Shown: positions 41,344-49,604 of the stretch, piece by piece
Layout: every line of letters starts with the position of its first letter
Position numbering within the stretch: the stretch's first letter is position 1
Origin: Flavobacterium zepuense
Lineage (GTDB): Bacteria; Bacteroidota; Bacteroidia; Flavobacteriales; Flavobacteriaceae
Direction: 5' to 3'
Length of the DNA: 64,000 nt
NCBI RefSeq assembly: GCF_007097145.1
Contig: NZ_VJVZ01000011.1
Coordinates: 62,001-126,000 of the forward strand
Program-made: the position numbers and the translations under genes
The notes under the pieces: generated by a model
The model's input: only the letters and a program-made list of their open reading frames with translations
Databases searched by the model: none
What the model was told of the DNA's origin: nothing

Positions 41344-41608
41344 TGAGTTTACAATTATGAATTTCATTTTTTTATACCGTGTTTGTAACAATGTATTAGA
41401 AGATTGTGATGCAAACTATAACAATTGCGATAATGTGGTAAAGATGGGTACGCGAATAACTCAAATTGAGCGAATGGACACAGATTCTTTCCAGCAACAT
41501 TCTTAGTTCTAAATCCTTGAAAATCGGCGATTGCAAAGCATCTGCATCATCCGTGTGCCATATAATTCTTCTATAATCTTTTTATGATAAACTTTGGCCT
41601 AACATTTG

Positions 41609-41616
41609 TAAATTTG
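41609..41616 (+). promoter_or_regulatory. -7 box for the lipoprotein-mfd operon
   Basis: TAAATTTG matches TAnnTTTG, 18 bases before ATG 41635. It lies inside the longer alternative frame and so supports the short start. Confidence 0.55.
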
Positions 41617-41634
41617 CTATGCAATTACAAAAAA

Positions 41635-42294
41635 ATGAAATACCTACGGTTTATACTCCTTTTTGGCTTAACGCTTGCTTTATTTTCGTGTGAAGACGAT
41701 GAAAAGAAACGCATTGCCGAAACCCAGCGTACCATAAAGCAAAACGACTCGATACTTAAAGTTATAAGTCGCAACTGGATATTTGATGTGCCGCCGCCAA
41801 CGTTAAAGGTGTCTGAAAAGATAGGTAACTGGAACGAGTGGCAGCAGTTTAACAGCGAGCTTAAGCAAAAGCCTACGGGAACGCTTAGCGCCTTTAGGCA
41901 AAAAACCAAGGTATTGGTTAACAAGGCCGACCAAATTAAAAACAACCTGCCGCCATTTTTTAATAAGCCACAGGTGCAGGCCCGTATGGATGTGCTGGTT
42001 ACTAAGATAAAATCGCTGTACACGTACATTAGTATTGAGACTATTCCTGATAAAAAGGTTATAAGCATTATAGCTGATATTAACCATGAAATAAGGGCGC
42101 TGCAAAACCAGCTTGATGAGATTGTACGCTTTAGCGAAATAAGGAAAGAGGAAGGCGAGGAGCAGATGCTTCGCGCGCTCGATACCGTTCGTCTTGCCAA
42201 TCCCGGCACTATCCCATTACAATCAACCCTGCCGCAGGCAAGGCAATTACCGCCACCGGGCCACGGCGCCGGATATACCAAACCCACAAATTGA
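41635..42294 (+). CDS. Lipoprotein of unknown function
   Basis: This 219-residue protein has a lipobox ending LALFSC (lipidated C19). An acidic EDDE stretch follows at once, like the lipoprotein export signal that sends flavobacterial lipoproteins to the cell surface. The middle is helical and charged, with coiled-coil potential around residues 120-185, and the tail is Pro/Gly-rich. No family recognised. Start at ATG 41635, where the signal begins. It overlaps the mfd start by 4 bases, an unexplained but tight coupling. Confidence 0.8.
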   Translation: MKYLRFILLFGLTLALFSCEDDEKKRIAETQRTIKQNDSILKVISRNWIFDVPPPTLKVSEKIGNWNEWQQFNSELKQKPTGTLSAFRQKTKVLVNKADQIKNNLPPFFNKPQVQARMDVLVTKIKSLYTYISIETIPDKKVISIIADINHEIRALQNQLDEIVRFSEIRKEEGEEQMLRALDTVRLANPGTIPLQSTLPQARQLPPPGHGAGYTKPTN

Positions 42295-45200
42295 AAAACG
42301 AAATACTACATAAATACGGGGAACTAACTAAGGTTAAACAATTGGCCGCAGCCCTGCAGCAACGCGAAGGCAAGCTACACGTTAAGGGCTTGCTTGGCTC
42401 GTCATTATCTTTTGTTATCGACCCAATATTTCGCGAAAGCGAACTCCCTTTCCTGCTTATTTTTAAGGATAAGGAAGAGGCTGCTTACTACTTAAACGAT
42501 CTGGAGCAGCTTGTGGGCCAGGAAGATGTGCTTTTTTATCCGGGCTCGTTCCGCCGCCCGTACCAGATAGAAGATACCGACAATGCCAGTGTATTACTGC
42601 GTGCCGAGGTGCTTAACCGCATCAACTCGCGTAAAAAGCCGGCCATTATTGTATCCTATACCGAGGCACTTTTTGAAAAAGTAGTTACCCGTAAAGAGCT
42701 GGATAAGAATACCCTTAAGATCGCTGTAGCCGACCAGGTGTCTATCGATTTTATTAATGAAGTGCTCTTTGAATACGAGTTTCGCCGTGTGGACTTTGTA
42801 ACTGAGCCCGGCGAGTTCAGCGTGCGTGGGGGTATAGTAGACGTGTTTTCATTTTCTAACGATAACCCGTACCGTATAGAATTCTTTGGTAACGAAGTAG
42901 ATAGCATCCGAACGTTTGATGTGGCTTCGCAGCTATCCTTAGATAAAAAGAAGAAGATTACAGTTATACCGAATTTAGAGAACAAGGCCCTTGCTGAGAA
43001 ACGCGAGAGTTTTCTGGAATACATCAGTGAGCGCACGGTGCTCTTCATACAAAATACCGATGCCCTTTTGGCGCAGCTTGATGTGCTGTTTGGTAAGGCT
43101 AATGAGGCTTTTGAAAAACTGTCTAAAGACCTTAAGCATGCCGCACCCGATGAGTTGTTCCTTAACCAGAAGACCTTCATCAAAAAAGCGTTGGATTTTA
43201 CTATTGTAGAGCTCGGCGCAAAGCCCATTTTTAAAACCGGTAAGGAGTTTGAGTTTTACATTCAGCCACAGCCGTCATTCAACAAACAGTTCGACCTGCT
43301 GCTTAACAACCTGAGCGACAACCATGCTAACGGTTATAAGAATTATATTTTTTGCGCCAATGAGGCACAGGCCGTGCGCTTTCATGATATTTTTGAAAGC
43401 CTGGACGATGCCGGCAACGAGAACATCCGTAAGCAGTACAAAACCATTGTTTTCCCTATTTATGAAGGGTTTATAGATGAAGAGAACCAACTGGTTTGCT
43501 ATACAGATCACCAGATCTTTGAGCGTTACCATAAGTTCAGCATCAAGAACGGCTATTCTAAAAAGCAAACCATTACATTAAAGGAACTTAACTCGCTATC
43601 GGTAGGCGATTATGTTACCCATATAGACCACGGTATAGGTAAGTTTGGCGGGTTGCAAAAAATTCAGGTAGATGGTAAAACACAGGAAGCCATTAAATTA
43701 GTGTATGCCGATAATGATATAGTGTACGTTAGCATACACTCACTGCATAAAATATCTAAATATAACGGCAAAGACGGTGCCCCGCCTAAAATTTACAAGT
43801 TGGGCAGCGGGGCGTGGAAAGCCCTTAAAAATAAGACCAAAGCGCGTGTTAAGCACATTGCGTTTAACCTGATTCAGCTGTATGCCAAGCGCAGGCTGGA
43901 GAAGGGCTATAAATATGCCCCTGACAGTTATTTGCAGGCGGAGTTAGAATCGTCGTTTATATACGAAGATACACCCGACCAGATTACCGCTACGCGCGAT
44001 GTAAAAGCCGACATGGAGAGCGACCGCCCTATGGACCGCCTGGTGTGTGGCGATGTGGGCTTTGGCAAGACCGAGGTAGCCATTCGCGCTGCCTTCAAAG
44101 CCGTTGATAACGGCAAGCAGGTGGCCATTCTCGTGCCCACAACCATTTTGGCATACCAGCATTACCGCACCTTTAGCGAGCGTTTAAAAGATATGCCGGT
44201 TACGGTTAGTTACGTTAACCGTTTCAGGACCGCCAAACAAAAAGCGGAGACCCTTAAAGGCCTTGCCGACGGTAAGGTAGACATTCTTATAGGTACCCAC
44301 CAACTGGTTAATAAGAGCGTACAGTTTAAAGACTTAGGCTTGTTGATTGTAGATGAGGAGCAAAAATTTGGCGTGAACGTAAAAGACAAGCTTAAAACTA
44401 TAGCCCATAATATTGATACCCTTACCCTTACCGCAACCCCCATACCAAGAACGCTACAGTTCTCGCTTATGGCTGCGAGAGACTTATCAGTTATAACCAC
44501 TCCACCGCCTAACCGTTATCCTATAGAAAGCCAGGTAGTTGGGTTTAATGAAGAAGTTATTCGAGATGCAATTTCGTATGAAATTCAGCGCGGGGGGCAG
44601 GTGTTCTTTATTCACAACCGCATTGAGAATATTAAAGAGGTTGCCGGGATGATCCAGCGCCTGGTGCCCAATGCCAAAGTGGGTGTGGGCCACGGCCAGA
44701 TGGACGGCAAAAAGCTTGAGGAACTGATGCTTGCCTTTATGGAGGGCGACTTTGATGTGCTGGTTGCTACCACAATCATAGAAAGCGGACTGGATGTGCC
44801 TAATGCCAATACGATTTTCATTAACAATGCCAATAACTTCGGGCTATCCGACCTGCACCAGATGCGAGGCCGTGTAGGGCGAAGCAACAAGAAGGCATTT
44901 TGCTACTTTATCGCCCCGCCGTATAGCGCTATGACCGAGGATGCCCGCAAGCGTATCCAGGCACTGGAGCAGTTTAGCGAGCTTGGCAGCGGCTTTAACA
45001 TTGCCATGAAAGATTTGGAGATCCGTGGGGCCGGCGACCTTTTAGGGGGCGACCAAAGCGGCTTTATTAATGAAATTGGCTTTGATACCTACCAAAAGAT
45101 CATGAACGAGGCCATTGATGAGCTTAAGGAAAACGAGTTTAAAGACCTGTATGATGATGTAGAGGGTGAAGATAAGGTTGAAAAAGAGTACGTTAAAGAC

Positions 45201-45656
45201 TTACAAATAGACTCTGACTTTGAATTGCTGTTCCCTGATGAATATGTAAATAACATTACCGAGCGCCTTAACTTGTATAACGAGCTTGGTGCCATAAAGA
45301 ACGAAGAAGAGCTTATAGCCTTTGAAAACAAGCTGATAGACCGTTTTGGGCCACTGCCTAAACCTGCCCAGGCACTGCTTACCAGTATGCGTATTAAATG
45401 GATAGCCATTAAATTGGGTATAGAAAAACTGGTACTTAAACAGGGCAAAATGGTGGGTTACTTTGTTGGCGATCAGCAAAGTCAGTATTACCAGTCGGCA
45501 TCATTCCGTAATGTGCTTAAGTTTGTACAGCAGTTCCCTACAGTATCTAAAATGAAGGAAAAGCAAACCAAGAACGGCCTGCGCCTGCTGCTTACCTTTG
45601 AGAATGTAAAGACCGTACAAAAAGCATTGGATATGCTTATGATGGTGCTGGAGTAA
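42291..45656 (+). CDS. mfd: Transcription-repair coupling factor Mfd
   Basis: This 1121-residue DNA translocase removes stalled RNA polymerase and recruits UvrA. Order: UvrB-like domains (about 1-330), an RNA-polymerase-interacting CarD-like domain (about 430-500, GDYVTHIDHGIGKFGG), and the RecG-like helicase with Walker A GDVGFGKTEVA near residue 590. DEEQ (IVDEEQKFGV) and TATPIPRTLQ follow, then the TRCF C-terminal domain. The start is TTG at 42291, overlapping the lipoprotein stop. Length is normal for the family. Confidence 0.97.
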   Translation: MKNEILHKYGELTKVKQLAAALQQREGKLHVKGLLGSSLSFVIDPIFRESELPFLLIFKDKEEAAYYLNDLEQLVGQEDVLFYPGSFRRPYQIEDTDNASVLLRAEVLNRINSRKKPAIIVSYTEALFEKVVTRKELDKNTLKIAVADQVSIDFINEVLFEYEFRRVDFVTEPGEFSVRGGIVDVFSFSNDNPYRIEFFGNEVDSIRTFDVASQLSLDKKKKITVIPNLENKALAEKRESFLEYISERTVLFIQNTDALLAQLDVLFGKANEAFEKLSKDLKHAAPDELFLNQKTFIKKALDFTIVELGAKPIFKTGKEFEFYIQPQPSFNKQFDLLLNNLSDNHANGYKNYIFCANEAQAVRFHDIFESLDDAGNENIRKQYKTIVFPIYEGFIDEENQLVCYTDHQIFERYHKFSIKNGYSKKQTITLKELNSLSVGDYVTHIDHGIGKFGGLQKIQVDGKTQEAIKLVYADNDIVYVSIHSLHKISKYNGKDGAPPKIYKLGSGAWKALKNKTKARVKHIAFNLIQLYAKRRLEKGYKYAPDSYLQAELESSFIYEDTPDQITATRDVKADMESDRPMDRLVCGDVGFGKTEVAIRAAFKAVDNGKQVAILVPTTILAYQHYRTFSERLKDMPVTVSYVNRFRTAKQKAETLKGLADGKVDILIGTHQLVNKSVQFKDLGLLIVDEEQKFGVNVKDKLKTIAHNIDTLTLTATPIPRTLQFSLMAARDLSVITTPPPNRYPIESQVVGFNEEVIRDAISYEIQRGGQVFFIHNRIENIKEVAGMIQRLVPNAKVGVGHGQMDGKKLEELMLAFMEGDFDVLVATTIIESGLDVPNANTIFINNANNFGLSDLHQMRGRVGRSNKKAFCYFIAPPYSAMTEDARKRIQALEQFSELGSGFNIAMKDLEIRGAGDLLGGDQSGFINEIGFDTYQKIMNEAIDELKENEFKDLYDDVEGEDKVEKEYVKDLQIDSDFELLFPDEYVNNITERLNLYNELGAIKNEEELIAFENKLIDRFGPLPKPAQALLTSMRIKWIAIKLGIEKLVLKQGKMVGYFVGDQQSQYYQSASFRNVLKFVQQFPTVSKMKEKQTKNGLRLLLTFENVKTVQKALDMLMMVLE

Positions 45657-45700
45657 GGGTTAGTCTTCACTTAAACTGGTAGTTAACAGCATACTAATGC

Positions 45701-45735
45701 AAAAACAGCCGCACTATTTAGTGCGGCTGTTTTGT
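45701..45735. terminator. Bidirectional terminator between mfd and amt
   Basis: AAAACAGCCGCACTA pairs perfectly with TAGTGCGGCTGTTTT. A on one side and T on the other allow it to serve both convergent genes. Confidence 0.85.
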
Positions 45736-45758
45736 ATGTAACTATTTGTAATCAATAA

Positions 45759-47108
45759 TTAACCATGCATTTCGTTGTGCTGGGAGAGGTCAAGGCCTTG
45801 TTCTTCAGCTTCTTCCGATACTCGCAGTGGTATAAAAAAGTTGGTTACCTTATAAAGTGCCATAGCTCCAAAGAATGAGAAGGCAGCAACCAGCAGCAAC
45901 GCCATCATGTGGTGGCCAAAGATGTGCCATCCACCGTGAAGCAGGCTTGCGTTTTCGCCCTCGGCAAAAATAGCGGTTAAGATCATACCCATAATACCGC
46001 CTACGCCGTGGCAGGCAAACACATCTAAGGTGTCATCAAAACGCTTGAGGCTCTTCCAGTTAACCATGCAGTTAGACACTATTGCAGCAATAAAACCAAA
46101 GAAAATACTCTTAGGTATCGACACAAAGCCCGCAGCAGGGGTAATGGCAACAAGGCCAACCACCGCGCCAATGCAAGCGCCTAAGGCTGAGACCTTTCTG
46201 CCGTTAAGCCTGTCGAAGAACACCCACGTTAACATAGCCGAAGCCGAAGCTATAGTGGTGGTAGCGAACGCCATAGCCGCAGTATGGTTAGCCGCCAGGG
46301 CCGACCCCGCATTAAAGCCAAACCAGCCAAACCAAAGCATACCCGTGCCCAAAAGCACAAACGGAATGTTAGTAGGTATGTATTCCAGGTGTTTACGCTT
46401 GCCAATAACCAGCACACCGGCAATTGCGGCAAACCCGGCACTCATGTGAACTACGGTACCGCCGGCAAAATCTTTAACGCCAAAGTAGCTGCCTAACAGT
46501 CCGTTAGGGTGCCAAACCATGTGGCAAAGCGGTGCATATATAAAGATACAGAACAGGCATATGAACATCAGGAACGAGATGAACCTAATACGCTCGGCAA
46601 GGGCACCCGTGATGATAGCCGGGGTAATAACGGCAAATTTCATTTGGAACAGGGCAAAAAGCACGAACGGAATGGTCGTAGCCATCTTAGAATGAGGGTG
46701 TTCGTCTACAAAATCAAAAAAAGCAAAGTCGGTAGGGTTGCCTATAAGGCCGTAATGAACGCCATCTATAGTAATGCCCAGCGGAGCACCAAATGAAAGG
46801 CTAAAACCAACCGAAACCCAAAGTAAGCTTATGACACCCAGGCATATAAAACTTTTAAGCATGGTGCTTATAACATTTTTTCGGCCCACCATACCACCAT
46901 AAAAAAACGACAGACCCGGAGTCATTAGTAGTACCAGGCACGAAGCTGTGAGCAGCCAAGCAACGTCGGCGGGAACAATGGCGTCGGTGCTGTTAAACTG
47001 ATCGTTTGGTGCGCTTACAGTGTCATGGTCCCAAAACAGACCCGTTATCGCAACGGCTGCGGTTATTACAAATGCGGCAATCCAGCGTTTTTCTAATTTC
47101 TTTTCCAT
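45759..47108 (-). CDS. amtB: Ammonium transporter
   Basis: This 449-residue inner-membrane Amt/Rh-family channel has about eleven core transmembrane segments plus an N-terminal hydrophobic signal segment. Signatures include LMTPGLSFFYGGMVGRKN, DFAGGTVVHMSAGFAAIAG (first pore His region) and VFACHGVGGIMGMIL (second pore His). It is conserved from bacteria to plants for NH4+ uptake. No glnK/PII gene is adjacent. The -7 box is at 47131-47138. Confidence 0.96.
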   Translation of the reverse strand: MEKKLEKRWIAAFVITAAVAITGLFWDHDTVSAPNDQFNSTDAIVPADVAWLLTASCLVLLMTPGLSFFYGGMVGRKNVISTMLKSFICLGVISLLWVSVGFSLSFGAPLGITIDGVHYGLIGNPTDFAFFDFVDEHPHSKMATTIPFVLFALFQMKFAVITPAIITGALAERIRFISFLMFICLFCIFIYAPLCHMVWHPNGLLGSYFGVKDFAGGTVVHMSAGFAAIAGVLVIGKRKHLEYIPTNIPFVLLGTGMLWFGWFGFNAGSALAANHTAAMAFATTTIASASAMLTWVFFDRLNGRKVSALGACIGAVVGLVAITPAAGFVSIPKSIFFGFIAAIVSNCMVNWKSLKRFDDTLDVFACHGVGGIMGMILTAIFAEGENASLLHGGWHIFGHHMMALLLVAAFSFFGAMALYKVTNFFIPLRVSEEAEEQGLDLSQHNEMHG

Positions 47109-47130
47109 TATACCCTAAAATTTATGGGGT

Positions 47131-47138
47131 CAAAAATA
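47131..47138 (-). promoter_or_regulatory. -7 box for amtB
   Basis: The minus strand reads TATTTTTG, matching TAnnTTTG, 22 bases upstream of the ATG. Confidence 0.6.
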
Positions 47139-47211
47139 TAAAAATTATGTTAAATGTAGGTAGGTGCGGCAAAAATTATAGGGGTGGTAGCTGTTAAATA
47201 ATTAGGACTTA

Positions 47212-47372
47212 ATATTTCACTTTTGGATTTTAAATTACAAAAACACCTCAAAATCGGGTCAATTTCAAAAAATGCTATTGCTGATAATCAATCACTTATA
47301 AAACACAAATTTCAACCATTTCAAAGTTAGTCAAAACCAATCCAATTTTAACACTGATATTTCACTTTTGGA
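47212..47372. repeat. 16-base direct repeats ATATTTCACTTTTGGA
   Basis: Identical copies at 47212-47227 and 47357-47372 bound about 130 bases of AT-rich sequence upstream of amtB. They could be paired regulatory sites or the scar of an inserted element. Confidence 0.6.
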
Positions 47373-47392
47373 CATTGAGATTGGCTTCTTAT

Positions 47393-47472
47393 AGTCGAAA
47401 GTTTATAAAGTCGAAAAGTTGAAAGTTTAACTGGACGTTTCGACTTGCCAACTTTACGACTTTCGGCTTCAA
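47393..47472. repeat. GTCGAAAGT / ACTTTCGAC inverted element
   Basis: The left arm AGTCGAAAGTTTATAAAGTC... (47393-47430) is roughly complementary to the right arm ...ACTTTACGACTTTCGGCTTC (47437-47472). Confidence 0.5.
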
Positions 47473-47548
47473 TTTCACTTACTGCAAGAGCCACTTCAGT
47501 ACAACACCGCAAAACGTGTTGTAATTTTGCAACGGGGAAAATGGTTCT

Positions 47549-47574
47549 CGGTTGTCGGTTGTCGGTTGTCGGTT
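47549..47574. repeat. GTTGTCG heptamer array
   Basis: GGTTGTC is repeated three times in a row and bounded by CTCG and CGAG. Confidence 0.6.
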
Positions 47575-47587
47575 CGAGTGAAGCTGG

Positions 47588-47737
47588 TTTGTAATTTGAT
47601 ATTTGTTTTTTGGACTTTGCTTATTGTCCATTGCCTGTTGCCAATTTGTAATTTGGAATTTGTTTTTTGGAATCTGCCTATTATTTATTGCATGTTGCCA
47701 ATTTGTAATTTGGGTTTTGTTTTTTGAAATTTCTAAC
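47588..47737. repeat. 57-base tandem repeat, 2.6 copies
   Basis: Units start at 47588, 47645 and 47702 with TTTGTAATTTG. Each complete unit contains TTTGTTTTTTGGA and ends TGTTGCCAA. The units differ at several positions. Confidence 0.75.
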
Positions 47738-47855
47738 ACTGTAAGATTATTCTGCGTGCATAAAATAGTTCATAAGTTAACGTTGAAGTTACATTTTGAG
47801 TCGAAATTTTTATAAACTTGCGTTAAAAATTACTACTAACTAATAAAATTTGTGT

Positions 47856-48095
47856 ATGAACGATTTACCTTACACCATAGAAGATAACAAACTTTTGGAA
47901 GCACTTGCCGACATCGCATATCTTGCCGGGCAAAAAGGGTTTTTCTCGGGCGATTCCCGCAACGATATCAACGAATTTATTATTTGGGCCAAAGAGTTTG
48001 AAGCCGTTCACGAAGACACCAACTGGGATGAGGTTGATTACTTAACCGCCATTGAGGCCTTTACCGAAAACAAGCTTAGGATCGATTTGCATTAG
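47856..48095 (+). CDS. Small conserved-type acidic protein of unknown function
   Basis: This 79-residue acidic, probably helical protein begins MNDLPYTIEDNKLLEALADI and contains AGQKGFFSGDSRNDI and WDEVDYLTAIEAF. There is no signal peptide, membrane segment or Cys. Codon use is ordinary for the window, which argues that it is real. Start at ATG 47856; a TTG 6 bases upstream is also possible. No function can be assigned. Confidence 0.7.
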   Translation: MNDLPYTIEDNKLLEALADIAYLAGQKGFFSGDSRNDINEFIIWAKEFEAVHEDTNWDEVDYLTAIEAFTENKLRIDLH

Positions 48096-48106
48096 GGGTT
48101 AGGTAT

Positions 48107-48613
48107 TTAATACCCGATTAATAGAATTCCCTTAAGAGGAAGTTTAAGTCTATTGGAAATATACAATGTTTCTATAAACGAAAATATTCTCTGAAAATCA
48201 TCGCCACCTCTGTAGTCGTTTCGTACGGCGATTATTAGATATTCTACTTCGAACATCATACATGCCTGAAAGATATCTTTTAGAAATTGGTTATTAGTCA
48301 AGGCTCGTCCGGCTTCAACTTCTAATACGATTTTGCCGTCGACACTAACCGCGTCTGCATTAAATGATTTATCAATATTATTATTGTAACCAAATAATAC
48401 CGGTACGCTTATTTTTTGAATTTTAGATTTACCGCTCTCAACTGTAAAGTTAATAGCTTCTAAATGTGGACGGATAATTTCTAAAACTTGATTAGAAGAA
48501 AGGTTATTCTCAGGCGATTTAATCTTATTTGATTCTAATTCAAAACAATCAACGACAGATTTAATTTCTGGAGTTATGCCTTGCGAACGTGGAAAGAATT
48601 GATATTTGATCAT
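48107..48613 (-). CDS. AT-rich orphan protein with a PD-(D/E)XK-like pattern
   Basis: This 168-residue soluble protein has a central block NADAVSVDGKIVLEVEAGRAL that fits a restriction-endonuclease-like core: D87, a strand turn, then E98-V-E100. E-x-E in place of E-x-K recalls BamHI-type sites. A predicted helix and the strand EVEYLIIAVRNDY follow. This is a fold guess from pattern alone. No methyltransferase is adjacent. The DNA is visibly AT-rich (16 G+C in the 60 bases 48481-48540). It overlaps the next gene by 4 bases. Confidence 0.7.
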   Translation of the reverse strand: MIKYQFFPRSQGITPEIKSVVDCFELESNKIKSPENNLSSNQVLEIIRPHLEAINFTVESGKSKIQKISVPVLFGYNNNIDKSFNADAVSVDGKIVLEVEAGRALTNNQFLKDIFQACMMFEVEYLIIAVRNDYRGGDDFQRIFSFIETLYISNRLKLPLKGILLIGY

Positions 48614-48840
48614 CTTACTTCTAATATTACTAAATCTCTCAATTCGTTGTAAGGCAGTTCTATCTGTTCATCTTCTACAAAATAAAAGACTTCTTCATCT
48701 ATTGCTAAAGCTTTATCTGATGTATAATCATCATCTCCTAATAACAAATCATTTAATGAAGTTGTAGAGATTAAAACTTCACCAAATTCCGGTAAGTTTA
48801 ATATACGTGTAAGAAATTCTTTATTTTGAAATTGTATCAT
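48610..48840 (-). CDS. Small acidic partner of the AT-rich cassette
   Basis: This 76-residue protein has a very acidic middle (LLLGDDDYTSDKALAIDEEVFYFVEDEQIEL) and no recognised domain. It is translated first and overlaps the nuclease-like gene by 4 bases, an arrangement common for antitoxin/immunity or accessory subunits. Function unknown. A -7 box lies at 48864-48871. Confidence 0.7.
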   Translation of the reverse strand: MIQFQNKEFLTRILNLPEFGEVLISTTSLNDLLLGDDDYTSDKALAIDEEVFYFVEDEQIELPYNELRDLVILEVR

Positions 48841-48863
48841 AACTATATAAGTGTGGTTATCAA

Positions 48864-48871
48864 CAAATGTA
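48864..48871 (-). promoter_or_regulatory. -7 box for the AT-rich cassette
   Basis: The minus strand reads TACATTTG, matching TAnnTTTG, 23 bases upstream of the first gene. The cassette would therefore be a self-contained transcription unit. Confidence 0.5.
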
Positions 48872-48906
48872 ACAATTCATTTTGCATATTTAAAAACTGA
48901 TATTCA

Positions 48907-48932
48907 CAAAAAAAACCGGCACTTGCCGGTTC
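48907..48932 (-). terminator. Terminator after the Gly/Lys-tailed secreted protein gene
   Basis: AACCGGCA (48914-48921) pairs with TGCCGGTT (48924-48931). On the minus strand it is followed by eight T. Confidence 0.85.
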
Positions 48933-48957
48933 TCAATATTATAATAAGCCAATAGGT

Positions 48958-49476
48958 TTAGTGTTTACCCTTGCCATTTCCATTTCCTTTACCGTTTCCG
49001 CCGCCGCCGGATTTTTTACCGCTGCCATTGTTTCCGTTTCCGTTAGATTTTACCACAACGTTATTGCCTGATTTTACAGCCACGCTTTTTTTAGCATGTC
49101 CCGGTGGTACGCCAATGGTTTTTTGTGGTTTGCCCTTATACCCTTTAGGATATTTAACCTTGTGCGTTTTGTAATAAATATAGGGCGTGGTACCGCGATA
49201 ATCGTTTACAACCACCTTATAGCCGCTGTATAAATTATAAGTTCGGTAAACGGGCGGCAGTGCCGAGGCACGAATCCAGTTGCCGTTGTTTATATAAATA
49301 TACTGGGCCGTATTAACATCATAATAAACCTCAATATCCGGCAGGTAGTAATACCTAACTTCGGTGTATCCGGCAGGCCCCCATGCAGGTGGCGAACCAA
49401 TGTTTACGTTAACCGATACCTGTGCCTGGCTAAACGCGCAGGTAAAGAACAGTAATCCTAATAGTAAGTGTTTCAT
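48958..49476 (-). CDS. Secreted protein with Gly/Asn/Lys-rich tail
   Basis: This 172-residue protein has a signal peptide (MKHLLLGLLFFTCAFSQA). A Tyr-rich domain (about 25-120) contains VRYYYLPDIEVYYDVNTAQY and GNWIRASALPPVYRTYNLY. The last 45 residues are a low-complexity GNGNGKG-type tail ending in H. The Tyr-rich domain is shared with the next gene at 49605, so they are paralogues. Function unknown; a cell-envelope or matrix role is a guess. Confidence 0.85.
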   Translation of the reverse strand: MKHLLLGLLFFTCAFSQAQVSVNVNIGSPPAWGPAGYTEVRYYYLPDIEVYYDVNTAQYIYINNGNWIRASALPPVYRTYNLYSGYKVVVNDYRGTTPYIYYKTHKVKYPKGYKGKPQKTIGVPPGHAKKSVAVKSGNNVVVKSNGNGNNGSGKKSGGGGNGKGNGNGKGKH

Positions 49477-49604
49477 GTTTTCTGTTGTTTTAAATTATAC
49501 CCAAAATCTTTCGTGCAGTATTAGTAGGAAAGTTGAAATATTAAAACAAATTTAAGATGTATTTTAGGTAATGTTTTATATTTTAAGATAATATTGGCGA
49601 TACC

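Larger units (their letters stand above)
41313..41634. other. Intergenic gap with promoters and CATCCGTGT-type repeat
   Basis: The gap holds the -7 box of the threonine dehydrogenase (41336-41343, minus strand CAAAGATA) and the phrase ATCTGCATCATCCGTGT near 41540, shared with 2909-2925. It also contains ACACAGATTC (about 41478) and the -7 box TAAATTTG (41609-41616) of the lipoprotein gene. No RNA gene or ORF is supported. Confidence 0.5.
47109..47855. other. Repeat-rich 747-base intergenic gap
   Basis: This is the longest gene-free stretch. It holds, in order, the amtB -7 box, a 16-base direct repeat (47212 and 47357), a GTCGAAAGT-type inverted element (47393-47472), a heptamer array GTTGTCG (47549-47574) and a 57-base tandem repeat (47588-47737). 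Both strands have ORFs across it, but these are translations of the repeats. No RNA gene is evident. Confidence 0.6.

Noticed and set aside
47479..47739. 86-residue ORF with three 19-residue repeats on the minus strand
   Set aside because: It is a translation of the 57-base tandem repeat; the opposite strand is equally open and the composition is not protein-like.
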